The translations under genes were made by a program, and so were the position numbers. DNA of 48,317 nucleotides from Streptococcus mitis SK597. Its GTDB lineage: Bacteria; Bacillota; Bacilli; Lactobacillales; Streptococcaceae. Shown piece after piece: positions 1 to 8,828 of this stretch. Under the pieces are notes generated by a model, which saw nothing but the letters and a program-made list of their open reading frames with translations, did no database searches and was not told where the DNA came from. The stretch covers positions 1 to 48,317 of the forward strand of contig NZ_AEDV01000007.1 of NCBI RefSeq assembly GCF_000148545.1. The letters are read 5' to 3'. Position 1 is the stretch's first letter. The number at the start of each line of letters is the position of its first letter.

Positions 1-22
1 TTCTTTGATTTTCATTGAGTAT
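1..22. repeat. BOX element end (boxC side), cut by the window start
   Basis: The reverse complement begins ATACTCAATGAAAATCAAAG, which is the same end as the BOX elements at 24322 and 48270. Only this end is inside the window. BOX elements are dispersed intergenic repeats typical of S. pneumoniae and close relatives. Confidence 0.7.
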
Positions 23-80
23 AATCAGTCTAGACTTGCTTGCTCTGAACTAGGGATTTGATAGGAATATCAAGATAAGA

Positions 81-115
81 AAAAACAGCCGAGGGTAATC
101 CTTTCGGCTGTTTTT
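81..115. terminator. Bidirectional intrinsic terminator after the ABC permease
   Basis: Perfect 12-bp inverted repeat, AAAAACAGCCGA (81-92) with TCGGCTGTTTTT (104-115), and an 11-nt loop. There are T runs on both strands. It lies 12 bases beyond the permease stop codon and ends the minus-strand transporter operon. Confidence 0.9.
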
Positions 116-126
116 GATGGGGAAAA

Positions 127-1785
127 CTAAAGTGTAATGCTGTTGCTTTTAGAGATTTTCATGAACAAGAGCAAGGAAGCTACTGTTAGAACAGTCAGGA
201 TAGTTGACAAGGCTGCGGCTACACCGTAATTTCCTCTGAGAACCTCTGTATAAATAGCTACAGTCATTGTTCTTGTTTTGACATTGTAGAGGAGGATAGA
301 AGTAGAGAGTTCTGAAATCATTGTGACCCAAGATAGGATGGCTCCAGAAATAATACCAGATAGCATCATTGGAGTTGTAATCTTGGCAAAGGTATTGAGA
401 CGGCTACTTCCTAAGCTTTCCGCGGCTTCTTCAATACTTGGGGCTATTTGTTGTAAGCTAGCAACAGATGAGCGAATAGTATAAGGCAATCTTCTGACAG
501 ATAGGGACATAATCAAGATGAAAGCAGTTCCTGTAATCATAAGAAATCCACTTCCAAATAGGCCAGTATTGAAGGAAGAAATGAAGGCAATCCCTAGAAC
601 GGTTCCTGGTACAATATAAGGGACCATACTGAGGCTGTCAATTAAGTTTGTAAACAAATTCCGTTTTCTAACGGCTAGGTAGGAGATAAATGTTGCGAAT
701 AGGACAACTAGAACTAAGGCAATCAAAGGGATACGAATGGTATTGAAAATAGCAGAGCCCATACGATTGAAAGCTACCTTGTAACTGTTTAGAGAATAAC
801 CTTTGACAAATACCATACCTGATGTTTTTAGGAAAGAAGTATAAATCAAGTAGACTTGAGGTAGAACAGAGAACAAGATAATTCCGTAGACTGTTGCATA
901 AATGGCAGCCATTTTTCCTTTTGTGGTTTTTTTAGGCTCAATTGGATGGAGCGAATTCATACTGAAACTGTAGCGGTTTGAGATGTATTTTTGGATAAGG
1001 AAAATCGCCAAGGCAATGATAATCGCCATAATTGCTAAAGCAGATGCAAAAGCAGAATTTCCTCCAACCTCGCTAATAAATTGGGTATAAATCAGGACAG
1101 GGAAAGTCCGGTATCCTTCACCAATCAACATAGGCGTTCCAAAGTCTGAGAATGCTCTCATAAATACAAGTAGGGCAGCTGCTAGTAAGGTTGGAACTAG
1201 GAGAGGTAAAACAACCGTTACGATACGCTTAAATCCGAAGGACCCCATGCTTTCAGCAGCTTCAAGTAGAGAATTGTCAATACTTTTCATTGTCCCAGCA
1301 ACGTATAGAAATACCAGTGGGAATAGTTGTAGTGTAAAGACAAGTACAATTCCTTTGAATCCATAAATATCAATAGCTGGAAGATGAAGGGCATTTGTCA
1401 GGAATTTAGTGATGACCCCATTTCGTCCCAGCAAGAGAATCCAGGAGTAGGCTCCCACGAAAGGAGCTGACATAGAAGCAATGATAATCAATATTTGTAG
1501 AAATTTCTTTCCCTTGAAGTCATACATAGAGAAGAGATAAGCTAATAGGGTTCCTACGACTAAGGAAGTGACAGTAGCGGTAATGGAAACCTTGAAACTG
1601 TTGACGAGTGTCTCAGAGTAGTAGGCTTTACTAAAGAAAGTGACAAAATTAGCTAGTGAGAATTGTCCTTCATGTATGAGTGCTTGCTTGAGCACGGTAA
1701 CGATAGGATAAACGAGAAAGACAAGATAAGTAAGAAAGATGAAGAAAGAGGAGGCTGTCCAAATATTTAGTTTTTTACGTTCCAT
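127..1785 (-). CDS. ABC transporter permease, two fused membrane domains (ferric-iron/Fbp-type family)
   Basis: A 552-residue hydrophobic protein with two consecutive binding-protein-dependent permease domains. Each has an EAA-type loop: EAAESMGSFGF about one third along, and EEAAESLGSSRLN near residue 450. These loops dock to the ATPase. A fused double permease is normal for the FbpB/CysU-like branch usually annotated as iron(III) transport. It is the last gene of the minus-strand operon, and its start overlaps the ATPase end by 11 bases, which suggests translational coupling. The locus corresponds to the transporter called Pit in pneumococcus (recalled). Family assignment is firm. The substrate is not shown by sequence, and iron is only the default annotation. 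Confidence 0.9.
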   Translation of the reverse strand: MERKKLNIWTASSFFIFLTYLVFLVYPIVTVLKQALIHEGQFSLANFVTFFSKAYYSETLVNSFKVSITATVTSLVVGTLLAYLFSMYDFKGKKFLQILIIIASMSAPFVGAYSWILLLGRNGVITKFLTNALHLPAIDIYGFKGIVLVFTLQLFPLVFLYVAGTMKSIDNSLLEAAESMGSFGFKRIVTVVLPLLVPTLLAAALLVFMRAFSDFGTPMLIGEGYRTFPVLIYTQFISEVGGNSAFASALAIMAIIIALAIFLIQKYISNRYSFSMNSLHPIEPKKTTKGKMAAIYATVYGIILFSVLPQVYLIYTSFLKTSGMVFVKGYSLNSYKVAFNRMGSAIFNTIRIPLIALVLVVLFATFISYLAVRKRNLFTNLIDSLSMVPYIVPGTVLGIAFISSFNTGLFGSGFLMITGTAFILIMSLSVRRLPYTIRSSVASLQQIAPSIEEAAESLGSSRLNTFAKITTPMMLSGIISGAILSWVTMISELSTSILLYNVKTRTMTVAIYTEVLRGNYGVAAALSTILTVLTVASLLLFMKISKSNSITL

Positions 1786-2866
1786 GGTTGACTCCTTTTA
1801 TCAGGTTTTGTGAACCATCTGCAGAAAAGACGTTTAATTTTTGAGTATTGATTCGTAGACGAATACGATCGCCTTTTTGTAGATCTTCTTCAAAAGTTGA
1901 CTCTTCGCTAACTTGAATTTTTGAGGCAAATCCTGTTTCGATGAAATACTCCGTATTTAGTCCAAGATAGACGCTATCGCTAATAGTTCCTTCAATATCT
2001 CCAGATTCATCTTTGATAAACTCTTCAGGACGAATACTTACATGAATAGCTTGTGCCTCAGCCTGATCAAGAGCTGGCATTCGAAGGGCATAGCCATCTG
2101 AAAAGACGATATAAGCGCCGTCGCTCCGTTTTTCGAGATTAGCAGGGATAATATTTGTGCGTCCGATAAAGGTTGCTACAAACTCATTAGCTGGTTTATG
2201 ATAGAGTTCTTTTGGCCGACCGATTTGTTGGATGACTCCGTCTTTCATAACAGCAATTTGATCTGAAATAGCCATAGCTTCTTCTTGGTCGTGGGTCACA
2301 TAAACAGTTGTAATTCCCACTTCGTGTTGGATTTCTCGAATGGCTTGACGCATATCCAAGCGAAGTTTGGCATCTAGGTTACTGAGCGGCTCGTCCATGA
2401 GGAGAACACTTGGATTAACAGCTAAGGCACGTGCCAAGGCGACACGTTGTTGTTGTCCACCACTGAGTTTATCGGGCTTCCGATCCGCATATTGAGCAAT
2501 TTGCATGAGTTCAAGATACTTGTTGGTCTGTTGAATCAATTCTTCTTTTGGAACTTTCTTTTGCTTGAGACCAAAAGCAACATTATCTCGAACAGTCAAA
2601 TGTGGGAAAATAGCGTAGTTTTGGAAAACCATCCCGATATTGCGTTTGCTGGGTTCCATATTATTGATTTTTGTATCATCGAAGTAAAATTCTCCACCTT
2701 CGATACTGTTGAAACCTGCAATCATACGAAGAAGGGTCGTTTTCCCACATCCTGAAGGTCCAAGAAGGGTAAAGAGACTTCCTTTTGGAATTGTAATGTT
2801 CAAATTCTCAATAACAGGGACATCGTGGTAGATTTTTTTGGCGTTAATAATTTTGATCTCACTCAT
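1775..2866 (-). CDS. ABC transporter ATP-binding protein (ferric-iron/Fbp-type family)
   Basis: A 363-residue cytoplasmic ATPase that powers the adjacent permease. Walker A is GPSGCGKTT at residues 36-44, followed by a Q-loop region, the signature [14 protein letters not shown], Walker B with [13 protein letters not shown] and a switch histidine in YVTHDQEEA. The final ~120 residues form a TOBE-like regulatory domain, as in FbpC/PotA/MalK-type subunits. It starts 12 bases after the binding-protein gene and overlaps the permease gene, so the three are almost certainly one transcript. Length and motifs are intact. Substrate is inferred only from the family. Confidence 0.93.
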   Translation of the reverse strand: MSEIKIINAKKIYHDVPVIENLNITIPKGSLFTLLGPSGCGKTTLLRMIAGFNSIEGGEFYFDDTKINNMEPSKRNIGMVFQNYAIFPHLTVRDNVAFGLKQKKVPKEELIQQTNKYLELMQIAQYADRKPDKLSGGQQQRVALARALAVNPSVLLMDEPLSNLDAKLRLDMRQAIREIQHEVGITTVYVTHDQEEAMAISDQIAVMKDGVIQQIGRPKELYHKPANEFVATFIGRTNIIPANLEKRSDGAYIVFSDGYALRMPALDQAEAQAIHVSIRPEEFIKDESGDIEGTISDSVYLGLNTEYFIETGFASKIQVSEESTFEEDLQKGDRIRLRINTQKLNVFSADGSQNLIKGVNHGT

Positions 2867-2878
2867 AGTGAACCTCTT

Positions 2879-3925
2879 TTACTGTTTAGATTGGATATCT
2901 GTAAAGACTTCGTTGTATTTCTTAACGATATCTGATTTATTCTTAATGACATAATCATAATCTTCAGTGAGTGTTTTGATTTTGTCAATTGGTTTCATAT
3001 TTTCGCTTGTTTTAGCATTTTTACGAACAGGACGGTTAGTAGTGGTTGTGCCAAGTGTATCTTGTACTTCTTGAGAGATAATAAAATCGATAAATTTCTT
3101 GGCATTTTCCATATTTTTCGCTTTTTTAACGATAGCAGCACTAGCAGGTAGGAAGACGGTTCCTTCTTTTGGATAGACTACCTTGATATTAGCTCCGTCA
3201 TTTAAGAGTTTAACTGCTGGATCTTCATAAGAGAGACCAACAGCCATTTCTCCGTCAGCGACTGCTTTATAGACACCAGATGAGCTTGAACCGATTTTAC
3301 CATCAATAAGTGTGAAGAGATCTTTTACATAGCCCCAAGCTTTATCATCTTTGTAGCCACCTTGTGCTTGTAGCATATTAGTTAATTGAGCAAAAGCGCT
3401 AGAAGAATTGGCTGGGTCGGCAGTTGCAATTTTCCCTTTTAATTCAGGTTTGAGAAGGTCGCTATATCCTTCGATATTCATGCCTTTTGTTAAATCAGGA
3501 TTGACGATTAAAACACTACCATCTAGTGTATAAGGTGTAGAGTAGCCAGTTGTGTTTTGATATTCTTTGATAACATTATCATTTTCTTTTGAAGTATAGT
3601 TTTCAAAGAGTTCTCCGTGGGTAGCATATTGTGTATAAGAACCACCAAAGATGACATCGGCTACAGGAGCTTCTTTTTCTGACTCTAGTTTTTTGAAAAG
3701 TTCTCCAGTACCAGCTTGAATCAGTTCTACTTTGATACCATATTTTTCTTCAAAGGCAGGAATAGTTGCTCCGATTAAGCCCTCTGAGTTTGGTGAATAA
3801 ACGACTAGCGAACCGCCGTCTCCTTTATCAGATGAATCGCCATCGGCAGATTCATTAGAAGAACAAGCAGCAAGACCAAAAAGAGCTAGTCCGCAAGCAG
3901 CATAATACATCCATTTCTTTTTCAT
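2879..3925 (-). CDS. Extracellular solute-binding lipoprotein of the ABC transporter (copy adjacent to the ATPase)
   Basis: A 348-residue periplasmic-binding-protein-type lipoprotein. The signal peptide ends in the lipobox LAAC with the lipidated cysteine at residue 21, so it should be anchored outside the membrane. The body is of the Fbp/Afu class (LVVYSPNSEGL, VADVIFGGSY, GKIATADPANSSSAFAQ). The adjacent tyrosine pair that binds iron in classical FbpA is not seen; the corresponding stretch reads AVGLSYEDPAV with one tyrosine. The start has a good ribosome site (GGAGG). A close paralogue lies directly upstream at 4088-5128. Iron is the usual annotation, but an organic or phosphorylated ligand is a real alternative. 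Confidence 0.85.
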   Translation of the reverse strand: MKKKWMYYAACGLALFGLAACSSNESADGDSSDKGDGGSLVVYSPNSEGLIGATIPAFEEKYGIKVELIQAGTGELFKKLESEKEAPVADVIFGGSYTQYATHGELFENYTSKENDNVIKEYQNTTGYSTPYTLDGSVLIVNPDLTKGMNIEGYSDLLKPELKGKIATADPANSSSAFAQLTNMLQAQGGYKDDKAWGYVKDLFTLIDGKIGSSSSGVYKAVADGEMAVGLSYEDPAVKLLNDGANIKVVYPKEGTVFLPASAAIVKKAKNMENAKKFIDFIISQEVQDTLGTTTTNRPVRKNAKTSENMKPIDKIKTLTEDYDYVIKNKSDIVKKYNEVFTDIQSKQ

Positions 3926-3967
3926 GATGGATACCTCCGTTGTGTTATTTAAGTTTATTTTAAAATA

Positions 3968-3982
3968 ATGTAAGCGTTTTTA
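3968..3982. promoter_or_regulatory. cre-like CcpA site upstream of the binding-protein gene
   Basis: ATGTAAGCGTTTTTA matches most of the catabolite-response consensus (TGnAAnCGnTnnCA), missing only the final CA. It lies about 45 bases upstream of the 3925 start codon. It suggests carbon-catabolite control of the transporter. No convincing -35/-10 pair could be fixed here. Confidence 0.4.
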
Positions 3983-4087
3983 AAACCGATAATTCTATTC
4001 TATTAGAGTAAAATTCTCTACAAACACGGAAGTAATCTTTTTGATTTTATAGTAGGGTTTGACAGTTAATCATTGGAAAGTCAAATT

Positions 4088-5128
4088 TTATTTTTTAGAT
4101 TGGATATCTGTAAAAATATCATTGTACTTTTTAAGAATAGTAAATTTATTTTTAATGACATAATCGGAATCTTCAGTGGCAATATTGATTTCTGTCATAG
4201 CTTTCATATTTTTATTGGTTTTAGCATTTTTACGAATAGGTCTGATTGTAGTTTCAGTTCTTAGCTTATCTTGGATTTCTTGAGAAAGGAGGAAATCGAT
4301 AAATTTCTTAGCATTGTCCATGTGTTTGGCGTTTTTGACGATAGCTGCGTTACCAGGTAAAAAGACGGTTCCTTCTTTTGGATAAATGACTTTTACATCA
4401 ACTCCGTCGTTTAAAAGTTTTAAGGCAGGATCTTCATAGGTGAGTCCTACAGCCATTTCTCCATCGGCGACAGCTTTGTAAACATTTGAAGAACTAGATG
4501 CAATCTTTCCATCTACCAGGGTAAATAGATTTTTCACATAGGTCCAAGCTTGTTCATTTTCGTATCCACCTTGATCGACAAGCATGTTTGTTAATTGAGC
4601 AAAGGCGCTAGATGCGTTACTTGGATCAGCAGTAGCAATTTTTCCTTTTAATTTAGGATTGAGTAGATCATTGTAGCCTTCAATTTTTATATCTTTTGTA
4701 AGGGATGAATTGGCAATGATGACACTGACATCAAGTGTATAAGGCGTATAGAATCCTGTTTTATTTTGATATTCAGGGATTATCTGGTCGTTCTCTTGAG
4801 AAATATAAGGTTCAAAAAGATTTTCGTTAGAAGAGAAGAGGGCGTAGGAGCCTCCGAAAATGACATCAGCTACAGGGGATTCTTTTTCGGCCTCAGCTTT
4901 TTTGAACAATTCACCAGTGCTGGCTTGTACTAAGTCAACCTTAATACCATATTTTTCTTCGAAGGCTGGGATTGTTTCTTCGATAAGATCTTCAGGGTTA
5001 GGCGAGTAGACAACCAAAGTGTTATCTGAATCTTTTTCAGTGCTAGTTTCTGCTTCTATAGGTGAAGAACATCCTGATAAAGAAAGGAATATCCAGCCAC
5101 AAGAGAGAAAGAATAGTATTTTTTTCAT
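4088..5128 (-). CDS. Second extracellular solute-binding lipoprotein, paralogue of the downstream gene
   Basis: A 346-residue lipoprotein closely similar along its length to the 348-residue protein encoded just downstream. They share LVVYSPN, VADVIFGGSY, GKIATADPS and SSAFAQLTNML, which indicates tandem duplication. The ATG at 5128 is chosen over the in-frame ATG at 5152 because it has GGAG six bases upstream, gives a normal signal peptide and matches the paralogue. The lipobox is LSGC with Cys20. It also lacks a double-tyrosine iron motif (AVGLTYEDPA). It may give a second ligand specificity to one permease, or sense ligand for the upstream two-component system. Not expected at this position in pneumococcus (recalled). 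Confidence 0.85.
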   Translation of the reverse strand: MKKILFFLSCGWIFLSLSGCSSPIEAETSTEKDSDNTLVVYSPNPEDLIEETIPAFEEKYGIKVDLVQASTGELFKKAEAEKESPVADVIFGGSYALFSSNENLFEPYISQENDQIIPEYQNKTGFYTPYTLDVSVIIANSSLTKDIKIEGYNDLLNPKLKGKIATADPSNASSAFAQLTNMLVDQGGYENEQAWTYVKNLFTLVDGKIASSSSNVYKAVADGEMAVGLTYEDPALKLLNDGVDVKVIYPKEGTVFLPGNAAIVKNAKHMDNAKKFIDFLLSQEIQDKLRTETTIRPIRKNAKTNKNMKAMTEINIATEDSDYVIKNKFTILKKYNDIFTDIQSKK

Positions 5129-5302
5129 AAGTATCTCCTTTTTTACGAACATTTTCTCTACCTAGATTGTTAATGTCTTTAAATTGTAGAGTCCTACAGG
5201 ATATAATAAAAACCTTAAAGAAATCTAAAACGGGGAATAGGAAATGGGTGTCTCGAGCAAGGATGGGTAAACTGTAGCTGAGATTTCGATGGGAAGTATA
5301 AA

Positions 5303-5340
5303 ATAAAAAGATTGCTACAGTAGAGTTGAGCAATCCTTTT
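5303..5340 (-). terminator. Intrinsic terminator after the response-regulator gene
   Basis: Read on the minus strand, GATTGCT and AGCAATC form a 7-bp stem with a 12-nt loop followed by TTTTTATTTT. It separates the two-component genes from the binding-protein genes. The downstream gap (5129-5302) must then hold the transporter promoter. Only a -10-like TATTAT (5203-5208, minus) without a good -35 is visible, as expected if an AraC-type activator is needed. Confidence 0.7.
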
Positions 5341-5343
5341 ACA

Positions 5344-6114
5344 TCAATGATTTTTATCCATAAGTTTTAATTCTTTTGGAGAAATATGGAGATATTTTTT
5401 AAAAACTTTAGCAAAATATTTATAGTCTGAAAATCCAACTTGTTCAGAGATATCGCTTAAGGGAGAATTAGGGGACTCAGCCATTTTATCTATAGCTTGC
5501 TTGAGGCGGTAGCGTAAGATATATTCATTTAGCGTCATGGGGAAGTCTTCTTTGATAACCTTATATAGATAGCTTTCGCTATAGTTTAAAGCTTCAGCAA
5601 TAGTCGCAATCGTAAAATGCTCTGCATAATGCTTGTGGACAAAGGAAATAATTTGCTGAATGATTTGGTTTTGTGTATCAACCTGTTGGATAGAGGTGAG
5701 TAAAGTTTGATATTCTTCTAAAAAAGGAGTTTCTTGATAGGTGCTACCTTGTAATCGCAAAACAATGTTTTGAAGACATTCTGTCAATTCCTTGGTATCA
5801 ATTGGCTTGGATAAGAAATCAACTGCTCCGTATTGCATGGCTTTTTTGGCATTTTGAAAATCGTTATAACCTGATAAGATAACTTTTTCATAGGAGAGAG
5901 TACGAGTGGCTTCGAACATCATAAAAGCATCCATAATTGGCATTGTGATGTCTGTTAAGACAATATGAGGTTCTTTTTCTTGGATGAGTCTCATTCCCTC
6001 TTGACCGTGACTGGCAGTTCCTACGACTTGGATACCCAAGGCAGAGTAGTCTACGGCAATCTCTAGCCATTTTCGGATGAGGTGTTCGTCTTCTACGATA
6101 ATGAGCTTAAACAT
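5344..6114 (-). CDS. Response regulator, receiver plus AraC-type DNA-binding domain (YesN family)
   Basis: A 256-residue cytoplasmic regulator. The N-terminal receiver has the acidic pocket E8-D9, phospho-acceptor Asp55 in LTDITMP, Ser81 and Lys103 in LSKP. The last ~100 residues form an AraC/XylS double helix-turn-helix (FTIATIAEALNYSESYLYKV, then ISEQVGFSDYKYFAKVFKK). The family activates genes for sugar or oligosaccharide uptake and other transporters. Its start overlaps the sensor kinase stop by 8 bases, so they are co-translated partners. The next genes downstream are the two binding proteins and the ABC transporter, the likely targets. All key residues are present. Confidence 0.92.
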   Translation of the reverse strand: MFKLIIVEDEHLIRKWLEIAVDYSALGIQVVGTASHGQEGMRLIQEKEPHIVLTDITMPIMDAFMMFEATRTLSYEKVILSGYNDFQNAKKAMQYGAVDFLSKPIDTKELTECLQNIVLRLQGSTYQETPFLEEYQTLLTSIQQVDTQNQIIQQIISFVHKHYAEHFTIATIAEALNYSESYLYKVIKEDFPMTLNEYILRYRLKQAIDKMAESPNSPLSDISEQVGFSDYKYFAKVFKKYLHISPKELKLMDKNH

Positions 6115-7756
6115 GAGTTAGTCCTTTCGTTATAAATTTGACCCAAGTTTCTCCTTGGCGATTGACTCCTAAATCTAGCTGGACATCAGAAAAGAAATTG
6201 CTCAATCGTTTGTAGCTGTTCACGATGCCATGCTGGGTATGAGGGCTTTCTAAAGAGTCTAAAATAGCGAGTCGCTCTTGTTTTGTGAGCCCTCCGGCAT
6301 TATCCTTGACCAAAAAAGTCAGAGAATCTTCTTCCAAGGTAATTTGGATATCTATATGAAGATCAATACGGTATTGCATCCCATATTTTATAGCATTTTC
6401 TACTAGAGGAAGCAAGAAAAGTTTAGGAATAGGCTGATTATCAACAGTTTCTGGGCAGACAATATCATAGGAAAAGTGCTCGAAACGAATCTTATGAATA
6501 ATAAGGTAATCCTCTATAATCTTTAAATCTTGACAAATGGTTGTTTCTTTTTCTAAATCCGTGATACTGTAGCGAAGAATGCGCGTGAGGTTTTGAATCA
6601 GGTCTTGTGTGAGAGCAGCATCCATTAAAGAAGTGATTTTAATCGTCTCAAGTGTATTGTAGAGAAAATGAGGATTGAACTGAGCTTCCAGCATTTTTCT
6701 TTCAAAAATCCACTTTTCTTTTTCTATGGTCAACATTTTTTGATGAAGTTGATCTAATTCGTACAACATATTGTTGATTTTTTCTGCCATAAACTCAAAC
6801 TCATCACCTGTTTGTAGAGAAAGCCTTTTTTCTGCTTGTTTAGGAATTTCTTGAAGTTGATAAACCAAACTTTCAATAGGAACAGCATTGTGTGTAGCAA
6901 TCTTATGAGCAATTCGTCTCGCTTGCCAGAAGTAGAGGAAGAATATACATAAGGTGAGGACGGAGGCTAGACCGAGTAAGCTAGGAATGGGAAAGAAGGA
7001 TTGAAAAGTATAGATTGAAAAAATAGCACCGACTTTTTCTTTTTGAACAATAAGCGGTTCATTCGCATACCAGTGGGTGCGAGAGTGTAGGAGTTTTTCA
7101 TCCAATTTTTCAAGAGTGGAACGAGTAAACTGATTTGTATTGTTGGAAAACATATTTCCAAAGCTATCGGTAATGATGTATTTGGAATTGATCATTGGGA
7201 AACTTGAAATGAAATCATTCTCATTTACGAAAGCAATAGTATAGGCCTTAACTCGTTGGTTTTGAAGTAGTGGTTTGATAAAGAGTGTGTAATGTTGCTT
7301 ATCTGAAGAGAGTGCAATTTTTTCTGTAACTTTTTCTTGAGAAGGATTTTGAATGAGCAGTTTTAGATAGTAGGGGGATAAAATACTTTCTTGGTGATTT
7401 CGATTGGTACTGAATAGTAATTCACCTGTATCGCTTAGGATAATGAGGTCAGAACTAAGTTTTAATTTAGCTTTTGTCTCGTAAAATAAGCTAAAGACTT
7501 CTCTCTCTGTGTGTTTGCCATCCAAAAATCCTGGAATCATTTTATGGTTCATGGTAGTCAGGAGCTCACTATTTGCTTCTTTCATCTCTTGAACTTGTTT
7601 GACAATCTGTCTCGTGTCTTTAGAGAGTTGCTGCTTTTGTAAAAAATAGGAAAAACCAAAAAGTAAAATGAGTAGTAAAAGTGAGGTCACAAAGGCTGCG
7701 ATAGAGCTTCTATGGAGAATTTCTTTTTGGAGAGATTTTTTAAAGGAATGAGACAT
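6107..7756 (-). CDS. Sensor histidine kinase, YesM/LytS-type (His_kinase family)
   Basis: A 549-residue membrane sensor. A transmembrane helix at about residues 17-39 and a second near 255-278 flank an extracellular sensing domain of roughly 215 residues. A HAMP-like linker follows, then the YesM signature AQFNPHFLYNTLE with the phospho-histidine near residue 362. An ATPase domain follows with the N-box (PLVENAIKYGM) and G-box (KDNAGGL). The ribosome site AAGGAGGT precedes the ATG by a good distance, with a clear promoter upstream. YesM sensors often work with adjacent binding-protein transporters. The ligand is unknown; the neighbouring transporter substrate or the ligand-loaded lipoprotein is the natural guess. 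Confidence 0.92.
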   Translation of the reverse strand: MSHSFKKSLQKEILHRSSIAAFVTSLLLLILLFGFSYFLQKQQLSKDTRQIVKQVQEMKEANSELLTTMNHKMIPGFLDGKHTEREVFSLFYETKAKLKLSSDLIILSDTGELLFSTNRNHQESILSPYYLKLLIQNPSQEKVTEKIALSSDKQHYTLFIKPLLQNQRVKAYTIAFVNENDFISSFPMINSKYIITDSFGNMFSNNTNQFTRSTLEKLDEKLLHSRTHWYANEPLIVQKEKVGAIFSIYTFQSFFPIPSLLGLASVLTLCIFFLYFWQARRIAHKIATHNAVPIESLVYQLQEIPKQAEKRLSLQTGDEFEFMAEKINNMLYELDQLHQKMLTIEKEKWIFERKMLEAQFNPHFLYNTLETIKITSLMDAALTQDLIQNLTRILRYSITDLEKETTICQDLKIIEDYLIIHKIRFEHFSYDIVCPETVDNQPIPKLFLLPLVENAIKYGMQYRIDLHIDIQITLEEDSLTFLVKDNAGGLTKQERLAILDSLESPHTQHGIVNSYKRLSNFFSDVQLDLGVNRQGETWVKFITKGLTHV

Positions 7757-7788
7757 CCGCTACCTCCTTGGAAGGGTTTTCTGTTATA

Positions 7789-7817
7789 AGTATAGCAGTT
7801 TAAAAATTCTAGAGCAA
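7789..7817 (-). promoter_or_regulatory. Promoter of the two-component operon
   Basis: On the minus strand -35 TTGCTC (7812-7817), 17-bp spacer, -10 TATACT (7789-7794), about 35 bases upstream of the kinase start codon. Confidence 0.75.
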
Positions 7818-7827
7818 GGTAAAATAG

Positions 7828-7863
7828 AAAAGGTTTGGCTAAAATTTTTTAGCTAAACCTTTT
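7828..7863. terminator. Intrinsic terminator after the activase gene
   Basis: 15-bp stem with one G-U pair, AAAAGGTTTGGCTAA with TTAGCTAAACCTTTT, with T/A-rich flanks. It lies between the activase stop and the kinase promoter on the minus strand and insulates the two transcripts. Confidence 0.8.
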
Positions 7864-7930
7864 GAAAAGTTAAGTATGTATTATAGATGCTTGTTATCTG
7901 CAAATAGCTAGAGCATTTCAGGGAGATAAA

Positions 7931-8707
7931 CTAGAAATAACAATTAATATGATGGTTCAGAAATACCTTTTGATAATCAATAAGATCTTCGGGATGAAGT
8001 GCGTTGACTCCATCCATTTCATATTTCCGATTTAATAAACGATATTTGTTTTCACCAAATTGATGAAAAGGGAGTAGTTGAACTTGGTCGATATTTAATG
8101 AGTTAAATAGAGTAGCGAATTCTTCTGCATCCTCTAAACTATTGTTAAAATCAGGAATAACCGGGATTCTTAAAACGATAGTTTTATGTTGAGAAAAAGC
8201 ATAATGAATGTTTTTAATAATCATTTGATTAAAAACCCCAGTCACTTTTTTATGTTTTATAGAATTATAATGTTTTAGGTCTGTGTAGATAAAATCCACA
8301 TATTGGATTAAATCAACAAATTTTTCATGATCAACAAAGGCAGTAGTTTCAATGGCAGTGTGTATGTGATGTTCTTTAGCTGACTTTAAGATGGCTTTAG
8401 CAAATTCAAACTGAGCAAATATTTCACCCCCTGATAAAGTTAAACCTCCACCGGATTCTTCGTAAAATTCTTTATCTTTTAATACCTCTGTAATAATTTC
8501 TTCTACAGTTTTTTCTTCACCGACTAAAGTGAATTTTTCTCGTTGAGCATCTTTCATTTTTTCAGGTTTCATTCTTTGAGATTCAGGATTAGAACACCAT
8601 GGACAGCGCAGAGGACATCCTTTTAAAAAAACAGTTGTACGAATACCCGGACCGTCATGAATTGAAAAGTGTTGAATATTAAAAATAATTCCTTTAGATA
8701 TTTCCAT
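7931..8707 (-). CDS. Glycyl-radical enzyme activase, radical-SAM (PflA/PflC-like)
   Basis: A 258-residue radical-SAM protein. Cys31, Cys35 and Cys38 (GCPLRCPWC) hold the 4Fe-4S cluster that cleaves S-adenosylmethionine and installs the glycyl radical on a partner enzyme. GGGLTLSGGE is the conserved SAM-binding segment. There is no CxxCxxC ferredoxin insert after the first motif, so it is the short PflA-like form, unlike most dehydratase activases. Ribosome site GAGGAGG. It is divergent from the DeoR gene, shares its operator region, and is separated by the regulators and PTS from its obvious substrate, the glycyl radical enzyme at 12894. Often annotated pyruvate-formate-lyase activase; the partner argues for a different substrate class. 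Confidence 0.9.
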   Translation of the reverse strand: MEISKGIIFNIQHFSIHDGPGIRTTVFLKGCPLRCPWCSNPESQRMKPEKMKDAQREKFTLVGEEKTVEEIITEVLKDKEFYEESGGGLTLSGGEIFAQFEFAKAILKSAKEHHIHTAIETTAFVDHEKFVDLIQYVDFIYTDLKHYNSIKHKKVTGVFNQMIIKNIHYAFSQHKTIVLRIPVIPDFNNSLEDAEEFATLFNSLNIDQVQLLPFHQFGENKYRLLNRKYEMDGVNALHPEDLIDYQKVFLNHHINCYF

Positions 8708-8746
8708 AAGAGTTCCTCCTCTTTATAATTCTATCCTATCACAAAA

Positions 8747-8777
8747 ACGAAAGAAAAACAATTACGAACGAAAGTTT
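8747..8777. promoter_or_regulatory. DeoR-type operator, two CGAAAG repeats 21 bp apart
   Basis: ACGAAAGAAA begins at 8747 and ACGAAAG at 8768, so the CGAAAG cores start at 8748 and 8769, exactly two helical turns apart. The same core with the same 21-bp period occurs in front of the glycyl radical enzyme gene (12854 and 12875). It lies between the divergent activase and deoR starts, suggesting autoregulation by the DeoR protein. Confidence 0.6.
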
Positions 8778-8783
8778 AATTTG

Positions 8784-8812
8784 TTGTTTTTTGCTTTTTA
8801 TTTTGGTAGAAT
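8784..8812 (+). promoter_or_regulatory. deoR-sorC promoter
   Basis: -35 TTGTTT (8784-8789), 17-bp spacer, -10 TAGAAT (8807-8812) with an extended TGG before it. It starts just downstream of the CGAAAG repeats. Confidence 0.6.
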
Positions 8813-8828
8813 AAAACGGAGGTGTAAA

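Noticed and set aside
4023-4083. Terminator between the two binding-protein genes
   Set aside because: TTTGAC/GTCAAA can pair, but with a 16-base loop and no T run on the minus strand.
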